From the NCBI GenBank assembly GCA_038246255.1, contig JBBRWC010000103.1, forward strand, positions 1-14,525: a stretch of DNA of 14,525 nucleotides, read 5' to 3'. The position numbers were made by a program, and so were the translations under genes. Below, piece by piece: positions 6,240 through 12,076 of this stretch; position 1 is the stretch's first letter, and every line of letters starts with the position of its first letter. Source of the stretch: RI-242 sp038246255 (lineage in GTDB: Bacteria; Planctomycetota; UBA1135; GCA-002686595). The notes below the pieces were generated by a model. That model had not been told where the DNA came from. It worked only from the letters and a program-made list of their open reading frames with translations, and made no database searches.

Positions 6240-8686
6240 GGCCGTTCGAACAGGGTCGGCAGGTGGCGTTGGGCGGGCCGCCCGTCCACGGCGAAGTCGC
6301 GGGCGCTCGTCGCGCGTTGGTCGGCGCGCCAGGTCCAGAACACGACGCCAAAAAGTGCGCTCGAGCGGCGCGCGGCGGCGCTCCACGCGGTGGCGAGGGC
6401 GCGGTAGAAAAGCTCTTGGGCGAGCGCGTCCGTCGCGCCAGCGCGCACCCACGGGTTCGGCCATGCCGCGGCAGTGGCGGGGTATCCCACGCCGAGCACG
6501 AGCGCCGGTTTTCCCGCGCGCGCTGCGACGGCTCCGATCTGCCCAAACTGCGCAGCCAGCGCACCCACGAGCTCGCCGTGGGTGGGTGTCTCCGAACGCG
6601 CGAAGGGCGGAACGAGGGGCGAAAACGCCATCAGCCCCACATAGTCGAGTAGCTCCCAGAACTCGACCCAATCGGGCTCGTCGCCCGAGCCGGCCGCATA
6701 CGTGAGCGCTGCGCCGGTCGCACCGCGTACCCGCGCGATCAACTGATTCCACGCGGCGCGCCGCAGTTCGGGCACACCCTCGCGCAAGCGCGGATCGGGC
6801 GCGTTGCGTGTTGCCTTGGGCAGCTCGATACCCAGCACGAAGACATCCGCGCCGGCGAGCTCCGCCAAAAGGGCGTAATGCACCGCGAAGTGTCCCAAGC
6901 GCTCGAATGCACGCTGCCATTCGTGGACGGACGTGCGGATGGTGTCGGCCATCAGGTGGCCGTGCTCGGTCTCGAGCAGTTCGGGCGCAAGGATCGCGGC
7001 CAAACCCGCGCGGCGCGCTGCGCCGACGGCCGCGAGGATCTCGAGGTCCCCGCGCATGGCGATCGGGCCCTGGGCGGTGCCGGGCAGCGCGGCTGCGGGG
7101 TCCGGCGGCCACGCGACGACACCCACCATCGCGCTCGAGGCCCCCATTGCAGCGAGTGTCGCGAGCCCCTCCTCCGCCGCGGCGCCGAACCAACGGGCAT
7201 CGTCGGCGATCTCGCAGCGCGCGCCGGAAAGACTGCCGCGCGCCTTCAACTGCACCGCGCGTCGCTCGCGCAGTGCGAGGAAATCGTCGCGGTGCGGATC
7301 GAGCAGCCCGTCAAGGAAAAGACTCCATTCGCGCTCAAAATTCGCATCAGGGTCGATGTGCCGATTCCCGCGCCACAGTGCTACAAAATCAGCGGTCCCG
7401 CCGCGCGCGAGCGCGAACTCAAGCAAGAGTGCGCGCAGGGGCTCGATACACAGCGGGGATTGGAGCGGATCCGCCACGCCGTCCAGCAGTTCAGCTGCGG
7501 TCGTGCCGAGGCCTGCCTGGACCAGCCAAGCGCCCCACACACGCAGCGGTCGACCCCAGAACGCCCGGGCCGCCATCGTCCCCGTCGCGCGCGCAATCCA
7601 CGGATGCCCGGGCGGCCCGAGGATCTGTTCGAGCTCGGCTGCGACGAGCGCCGCTCCCCCATCGTCGGGCAACTGCGGATCAACTAGAACGTGCACGAGG
7701 GTCGCCTGGGGATTTGCGAACGCGAGCTGCGCGCGGCCGGTGAGGTCGCCCATGCGGCCCGCGTCGGCGTGCAAGTAACCGACGATCGATGTGCGCGGCG
7801 CGCCGTCCTCGGCCACGTCCGCGCGGTCGCCCGCGAGCGCGCGACCGCGTCCGAGCGCGACCCCGGCCCGATCGACGAAGCCCATGGCGCGCTCGATCGA
7901 AATCGCCCGGGGAACACTGAACGTCAGGCCACGGCGCACGAGCACGCTGCGCGCCGCGGATTCCTGCGCCCAGGCGTCAATGAGGTCCGTTTCGACCCGG
8001 CCCGTATACGCGGTGCCCGCGCCGTCTTCCCGTGCGACGAGCCGTCCGCGCCGCTCGAGTTCACCCGCGCGGTAACACTCAAAACCTGGGAACCACCCCA
8101 GTTCGAAGGCGCGCGCGGCGCGTGCGAGCCGCTCCTCGTCGTTGCCGATCGAGAGCACGAGCGGCAAACCCGGTCGATCGGGGTCGGGAATGACAAACCG
8201 CGCCCAATCGTCGGGGCGCGGGTAATCGCGACCGAGGTAGCTGAATCCCGCCGCGCTCGCCGCTCCCAAAACTGCGGAATCGGGCGCCGCACGCCCGCCC
8301 GCGGGGCGCTCGAGCCGCTCCACCCCCAGATCCCCCAAAAAAACCGTCACGCGCGAATCGTCCACTCTGAAAACCAAGACGCGCGCCGCGTCGATCGGTT
8401 GCAGCCCCGCGGGATCCGCCGAGCTGACGGCGATCTTGAGCCCAAGCTGTTCCAGCCGACGCGCAGCCCGCGATCCAGCGTCGCCAAGGGGTCCCTCGGG
8501 TGTTCCGATCACGACGTCGCCCCCGTCCATCAACGCGCGGAACAGGCCGTGGGGGCGCTCGCTCGGGGCGCGGCCGCACGCGGCGAGCAACATGCACAGC
8601 CCCGCCAACGCTGCCACCGCCGCGCGGGCGCGAGGGCGCGCGCGCGACGACGGGCGCAACGCGGGCCGGGACTGCGGGGGGACCAT
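6236..8686 (-). CDS. Large lipoprotein with a GH113-like TIM-barrel domain
   Basis: The product is 816 residues from the ATG at 8686. An arginine-rich N-terminus precedes a hydrophobic stretch ending in the lipobox LLAAC (Cys37), so it should be a membrane-anchored lipoprotein exported by Sec. Residues about 40-510 are a region I do not recognise. From about 515 (VVAWPPDP) to the end, the pattern resembles GH113 beta-mannanase-like barrels: a GIEL segment with Glu621 as the candidate acid/base, TYAAGSG near 662, the FWELLDYVGLMAFSPL strand, and a KPxLxxxxGYP strand. In that last strand the nucleophile position of the family appears to be Gly732 instead of Glu. The start was chosen for the signal peptide; frames reach further upstream to 8815, but that would bury the signal. 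It overlaps recG by 4 nt. Substrate unknown. Confidence 0.72.
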   Translation of the reverse strand: MVPPQSRPALRPSSRARPRARAAVAALAGLCMLLAACGRAPSERPHGLFRALMDGGDVVIGTPEGPLGDAGSRAARRLEQLGLKIAVSSADPAGLQPIDAARVLVFRVDDSRVTVFLGDLGVERLERPAGGRAAPDSAVLGAASAAGFSYLGRDYPRPDDWARFVIPDPDRPGLPLVLSIGNDEERLARAARAFELGWFPGFECYRAGELERRGRLVAREDGAGTAYTGRVETDLIDAWAQESAARSVLVRRGLTFSVPRAISIERAMGFVDRAGVALGRGRALAGDRADVAEDGAPRTSIVGYLHADAGRMGDLTGRAQLAFANPQATLVHVLVDPQLPDDGGAALVAAELEQILGPPGHPWIARATGTMAARAFWGRPLRVWGAWLVQAGLGTTAAELLDGVADPLQSPLCIEPLRALLLEFALARGGTADFVALWRGNRHIDPDANFEREWSLFLDGLLDPHRDDFLALRERRAVQLKARGSLSGARCEIADDARWFGAAAEEGLATLAAMGASSAMVGVVAWPPDPAAALPGTAQGPIAMRGDLEILAAVGAARRAGLAAILAPELLETEHGHLMADTIRTSVHEWQRAFERLGHFAVHYALLAELAGADVFVLGIELPKATRNAPDPRLREGVPELRRAAWNQLIARVRGATGAALTYAAGSGDEPDWVEFWELLDYVGLMAFSPLVPPFARSETPTHGELVGALAAQFGQIGAVAARAGKPALVLGVGYPATAAAWPNPWVRAGATDALAQELFYRALATAWSAAARRSSALFGVVFWTWRADQRATSARDFAVDGRPAQRHLPTLFERP

Positions 8687-8921
8687 GGCAGCCGCGCAGT
8701 CTAGCGGCGGGAACCGTTCGGCTTTGCTCGATCCCCTCCATGGCGCGCGCGCGAGACCCAGCGCGCAGCGGACCCGCGTCGACGCCTCCTCGGCGGCCAC
8801 ACGCGCATGGATCACGGCGGAGTAGCGCGGCGGTCGGGTTCTTCGTACGTCGCGATAATGGCGCAGGAACGCATGCGCAGCGGGCTCAAGCGCGCAGGAT
8901 AACGCCCGCGCTCAGGACTTT

Positions 8922-8997
8922 GCAGGGCGCACGGGCTTCGGCAGGGTGCACGGGCTCCAGCAGGGCGCACGGGCTTCCTTAGGGCGCACAGGCCCGC
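8922..8997. repeat. Four 19-bp tandem repeats
   Basis: Units at 8922-8940, 8941-8959, 8960-8978 and 8979-8997 share the core AGGGCGCACGGGCT with small changes (AGGGTGCACGGGCT in unit 2; AGGGCGCACAGGCC in unit 4). The first three differ by only two or three bases each; the fourth has diverged more. They are intergenic, between divergently transcribed genes. They could be regulator sites or simple slippage repeats. Confidence 0.8.
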
Positions 8998-9126
8998 GGG
9001 GGCGCGATCGGGACCGGCCCTGGGTCGCATGCCCCGTGCGGCCGCAGCGCGCGCGCTTTTTTTGGACCCGCCCAAGCAACGCAGCCGTGGCCTACGATAG
9101 GGATGAAGAGAACGGCGTGGCGCCAA

Positions 9127-9150
9127 CCGCCCCGGTGCAGCACCGGGCGG
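9127..9150 (+). promoter_or_regulatory. Strong hairpin upstream of the phospholipase C gene
   Basis: The arms CCGCCCCGGTG and CACCGGGCGG pair over 10 bp, with one bulged C and a 3-nt CAG loop, followed by AGTCCTTTTG. It ends 39 nt before the ATG at 9190. It could be an attenuator, a 5' leader stabiliser, or a weak terminator. The T tract is short and late, so simple termination is not assured. Confidence 0.4.
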
Positions 9151-9189
9151 AGTCCTTTTGTCCACGCGCTCTGACGCGAACCGAACACG

Positions 9190-10131
9190 ATGCTCCTAGG
9201 GATCCTTGCACTCCTGACCTTCGCTGCGTTCCTCACACCCTGGGGACCCGGGACGCACCTTGAGTACTCCGATCGCCTATGGCGCCGCCGCCGCGAGGTC
9301 TTGCCCCACGACAAAGCCCAGCTCATCGGGGAGGAGCGCCAGTCCTTCGCTTACGGCAGCCTGGCGGCCGACCTGATCAACTTCAAGACGTTTGGCGGGC
9401 ACTACAACCACTGCCACCGTTGGACGATCGTCGACGACATGCTGGAGCTCGCGGAGTCGCCGGCGGAAGAGGCGTTTGCTTTCGGCTACCTGTCGCACCT
9501 CGCCGCCGACACGATCGCCCACAACCACTACGTCCCCTACCACCTCGCGCGGTACGGGCGCGGCGCGAAGGGCCTCGGGCATCTTTATTGGGAGGTCACG
9601 GCCGACCGCTTCGTGCCGGAAGCCCGCTGGAACCAGATGGGCGAGTTGAAGGGCGACAAGCGCCTCGACCGTTTGGACGAGCTCGTCCACCGCACGGTGG
9701 CGCGCCGCGTTCTGCCCAACCGCGCGAACAAGGTGCTGTTCCAGCACGTGCTGCTCTCTAGCGAGCGCGACACCTGGCGCCGCCACATGGCCCGGCTGCA
9801 ACCGCTGGAGCGCGTTAAGCTCGACGAGTCCTTTCTCGACCGCTTCCGCGACGCCGCGACGGACCGCGCGGTACTCGCGCTCACACCCGGGGGCGTCGAT
9901 CGGCTGGCCCACGTCGACACCAACGGCCTGGAGGCCCAGGGTGCTGCCATGGAGCTCGTCAAACGCTCGCGGCGCGGTTTCCTGGGCCTGGGCGAAAGCG
10001 TCGAGGACGTGGAGCTTGAGAGCAACGCCGCCCGCTTCCTCACCGGCATGGAGACCCCGCCGGATAGCCCCGGTGTGCCGCTGTGGCCGACCCGCGGCCG
10101 CACGACGCTGGAACTGCCGCAGGCGGACTGA
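9190..10131 (+). CDS. Secreted zinc-dependent phospholipase C family protein
   Basis: The product is 313 residues. A hydrophobic N-terminus (residues 2-16) looks like a signal or anchor, followed directly by WGPGTHLEY (Trp18, His23). Further metal-ligand-like residues are Asp61 in YGSLAADL, His74/His76 in HYNHCHRW, and the H-x3-D-x3-H pattern His103, Asp107, His111 in YLSHLAADTIAH. This arrangement matches the zinc-dependent phospholipase C / S1-P1 nuclease fold, in which three zinc ions are bound by His, Asp and the N-terminal Trp to cleave phosphodiesters. The C-terminal half is basic and helical without a family I recognise. The start has no clear ribosome binding site; the signal-like sequence decides it. 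It stands alone and converges on the next gene. Actual substrate (phospholipid or other phosphodiester) is not shown by the sequence. Confidence 0.82.
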   Translation: MLLGILALLTFAAFLTPWGPGTHLEYSDRLWRRRREVLPHDKAQLIGEERQSFAYGSLAADLINFKTFGGHYNHCHRWTIVDDMLELAESPAEEAFAFGYLSHLAADTIAHNHYVPYHLARYGRGAKGLGHLYWEVTADRFVPEARWNQMGELKGDKRLDRLDELVHRTVARRVLPNRANKVLFQHVLLSSERDTWRRHMARLQPLERVKLDESFLDRFRDAATDRAVLALTPGGVDRLAHVDTNGLEAQGAAMELVKRSRRGFLGLGESVEDVELESNAARFLTGMETPPDSPGVPLWPTRGRTTLELPQAD

Positions 10132-10182
10132 AAAGCGCGGGACGGCCTGCGCACTTTCGACGGGGCGTGCCCCGGCGCAGAT

Positions 10183-10206
10183 GCCGTTGTAACCCTCAAC
10201 GGCTTT
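10183..10206 (+). terminator. Weak intrinsic terminator candidate after the phospholipase gene
   Basis: GCCGTTG (10183-10189), a 7-nt loop and CAACGGC (10197-10203) form a perfect 7-bp stem followed by TTT. It lies about 50 bp behind the plus-strand stop. The T run is short, so efficiency is uncertain. Another small stem, CGGGG/CCCCG at 10161-10174, precedes it. Confidence 0.4.
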
Positions 10207-10264
10207 CGTGGGTGGGAGCGCGGACGGCTTGCCCGAGGAACTAGCGACCGGACTTTGAACCAGG

Positions 10265-10299
10265 GCGCGGGCCCGCCGGAACTACCGGCGGACCCGCGC
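10265..10299 (-). terminator. Long stem-loop at the 3' end of the beta-propeller-like gene
   Basis: Two 15-nt arms (10265-10279 and 10285-10299) pair around a 5-nt loop. On the minus-strand RNA the only imperfection, at 10272/10292, is a G-U wobble, whereas on the plus-strand RNA it is a C-A mismatch. This favours a role in the minus-strand transcript, whose stop codon is 21 bp away. There is no U tract, so it may mark the 3' end by processing or stability, or act as an atypical terminator. Confidence 0.5.
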
Positions 10300-10320
10300 A
10301 CGAGGAAACCCGAACGCCCG

Positions 10321-11745
10321 TCAGAGGGTCGTGTAGGAAAGGCCGTTGGAGGCCGAAAGCAGGTTCCCGCCGACGCCGTCGAAGCCGAAGATCTGCCAGT
10401 GCAACGTGATGCCGGCAGGCACGGTCGGGCCGAGCTCCAGGTCATGGCGCACGGTGCCGTCCACGGCGGTCACTTTGGGCAGTTGCAACAACACATTGCC
10501 GGCCACGTTGATCGTCGCGAGGCCGAACAGGGGCAACGGCAGCGGCAAGGAAGTGTCCGCCCCGATCAGCAAGGTCGGGAAACCGGGGGTCAGGTTCGAC
10601 CCCACGAGTGCCAGGTCGGTGAAGCCGAGCAGGCTGATCTGCTCGGCCGACAGCACGGGTGTACCGCTCAAGCCCGCGTTGCCCACGCCGAAAGCCTCGC
10701 CCGCGGGAGCTGCCACCGGGGGCAGGAGGCGCAAGCCGCGGAAGACCGTGTTGGAGCCGGGGCTCGCGAGGGAGGTGAAGCTGCTGCCCGCGCCCTCATC
10801 CGACACGCGGTAGAGCTGGCTGTTGGTGGCCGATCCGAACAGGAAGACCTTGCCACCGCGCACCAGGCCCGACAGCCCGCGAAAGCCCACGTTGGAGGCC
10901 GGCGCGAGTGTGTATTCCCGTGTCCACACGGAGCCGTCGAACGTCCACCTCTCGATGCCGCCCGAGCCGTTGGTGCGGTCGTCCGCCGTGTACAGCGTGT
11001 TCGCGTCGGCGAAGAAGTAGTCGTAGGTGGAGGGACCCGAGCTGGTCGGGAAACCGCTCAGCAGGGTGACCGTCTGATCGAACGCGGTGGGCAGTCCGGT
11101 TCCCACGGCGCTGACGCCGCGGAAGGCCCCGGTGGCGCTGGAGACGTAAAGCTGACCGTCATAGATCGATACAAAACGGTTGTTGAACGGACCGGCGCTG
11201 TTGAGTCCCAGGGACGAGGACGCTCCCAGGTCCACAAACCGGACGCCGCCGTTGGCACCCGCGGCCCAAAAACGGCTGCCGTCGTCCGTCGTGGCGCTGC
11301 GGATGTTGTTGCCCGAGAAGGCGTCGGTGATCGCGGTGGTGGTGTCGATGCTGCCGTCCAGACCGATCCGGGCAATCACACGCGGCACGACGTCGGACGC
11401 CGTCGAGACCACACTCCCAAGGCCCGGCGTCGTCCCGTAGCCCACCGAGACCAGGTACTGCCCGTCGGCGGACAGGTTGATCAGACCCTCCGAGGTAGCG
11501 GAGCCCGAGACGGTCACCGGAAAGTTGAGGCCGTCAACAGCCGTAGGCAACGCAAGGCTTTGGACAAACGCGCCTTCGACGGTGAATTCATCGAGGAATA
11601 CGGCCTGGGACGCGTTGGAGAGGGCGGCACTGCCGTTGCCTACACGCAGGACCACCAGGTTGCCGGAAGAGAACTGCGCCGCCGCCAAAGGCGAGGCGCA
11701 CAGGAAGGCAGGCAGAAGGGCCCGCAGAAGCAGCTGTCGTTTCAT
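10321..11745 (-). CDS. Secreted beta-propeller-like protein with planctomycete-type C-terminal module
   Basis: The product is 474 residues from the ATG at 11745, with a clear signal peptide (MKRQLLLRALLPAFLCASPLAAAQ, cleavage probably before Gln24). The mature protein begins FSSGNLVVLRVGNG and shows recurring motifs such as FLDEFT, SATSEGLINLSADGQYLV, IDTTTAITDAFSGNNIRSA and DGQLYVSSATG. These belong to a family of secreted repeat proteins I have seen in Bacteroidota, Verrucomicrobiota and Planctomycetota, likely a beta-propeller. The last ~95 residues (LALVGSNLTPGFPTLLIG through HWQIFGFDG) match a C-terminal module common at the ends of secreted planctomycete proteins. No catalytic motif is visible; function is unknown. 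Earlier in-frame starts exist up to 11826, but the signal peptide fixes this one. No strong ribosome binding site is seen. Confidence 0.78.
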   Translation of the reverse strand: MKRQLLLRALLPAFLCASPLAAAQFSSGNLVVLRVGNGSAALSNASQAVFLDEFTVEGAFVQSLALPTAVDGLNFPVTVSGSATSEGLINLSADGQYLVSVGYGTTPGLGSVVSTASDVVPRVIARIGLDGSIDTTTAITDAFSGNNIRSATTDDGSRFWAAGANGGVRFVDLGASSSLGLNSAGPFNNRFVSIYDGQLYVSSATGAFRGVSAVGTGLPTAFDQTVTLLSGFPTSSGPSTYDYFFADANTLYTADDRTNGSGGIERWTFDGSVWTREYTLAPASNVGFRGLSGLVRGGKVFLFGSATNSQLYRVSDEGAGSSFTSLASPGSNTVFRGLRLLPPVAAPAGEAFGVGNAGLSGTPVLSAEQISLLGFTDLALVGSNLTPGFPTLLIGADTSLPLPLPLFGLATINVAGNVLLQLPKVTAVDGTVRHDLELGPTVPAGITLHWQIFGFDGVGGNLLSASNGLSYTTL

Positions 11746-12076
11746 GGGAGTCGCGCAGAACAGGTTGGGGTGAGGCCCGTCGCCCGGGCCTTCGCGGGCG
11801 GATGTTAGGCACCCGCCGTGAAGCAACCGCGAAGCGGATGTGGGCCTTCGACCAACCTGATTTTCCCCTCACTGTCGCGACGCTCCACCTGCGACCGTTT
11901 GCGCCCGTCTGCGGGCTTGTTGTGCATCGCGCCGTCACGCGGCCCGGCCTTCGATGCCTTCGCACTCGCGTGCGTGCCTGTTCTTCAGCGAACACCGGCG
12001 CCCCAACGTGGCTCGCTAGATGAGCGCGGTTGTAGAGGACGTTGGAACCTCGAGCGAAGGACGACTTCTTCGCCCG
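11746..12076. other. Intergenic region between two minus-strand genes
   Basis: About 330 bp that should hold the promoter of the beta-propeller-like gene and the 3' end of the glycosidase-like gene. I see small GC stems such as GGCCCG/CGGGCC at 11774-11790 but no convincing promoter, terminator or gene. Open frames crossing it are unlike any family I know. Confidence 0.45.

Larger units (their letters stand above)
8687..9189. other. Intergenic region between the divergent lipoprotein and phospholipase genes
   Basis: About 500 bp without a convincing gene. It holds four 19-bp tandem repeats (8922-8997), GC palindromes (TGCGGCCGCA at 9037-9046) followed by a 7-T run (9057-9063), and a hairpin (9127-9150). 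It must contain the promoters for both flanking genes, but I could not find a pair of -35 and -10 boxes with proper spacing. TACGAT at 9093-9098 is the best -10 look-alike for the plus strand. Confidence 0.5.

Noticed and set aside
4113..6407. 764-codon open frame on the plus strand
   Set aside because: Antisense to recG, with low-complexity Arg/Ala/Gly composition and no motif; recG is unambiguous.
6239..7193. N-terminal extension of recG to 7193
   Set aside because: The extra 318 residues are an out-of-frame shadow of the lipoprotein gene; the GTGA overlap and family length support the start at 6239.
8922..8997. CRISPR array or plasmid iterons
   Set aside because: Head-to-tail 19-bp units without spacers, and no replication initiator gene or AT-rich stretch beside them.
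9037..9063. GC palindromes followed by seven T, as a plus-strand terminator
   Set aside because: No plus-strand gene lies upstream to be terminated, and the palindromes do not form a single good stem next to the T run.
11774..11800. Two mutually exclusive small hairpins upstream of the propeller-like gene, as a riboswitch-like device
   Set aside because: Six-bp GC stems occur by chance in DNA this GC-rich, and no known riboswitch core is present.
10255..11808. 517-codon open frame on the plus strand
   Set aside because: Antisense to the secreted propeller-like protein, which has a signal peptide and recognisable family motifs.
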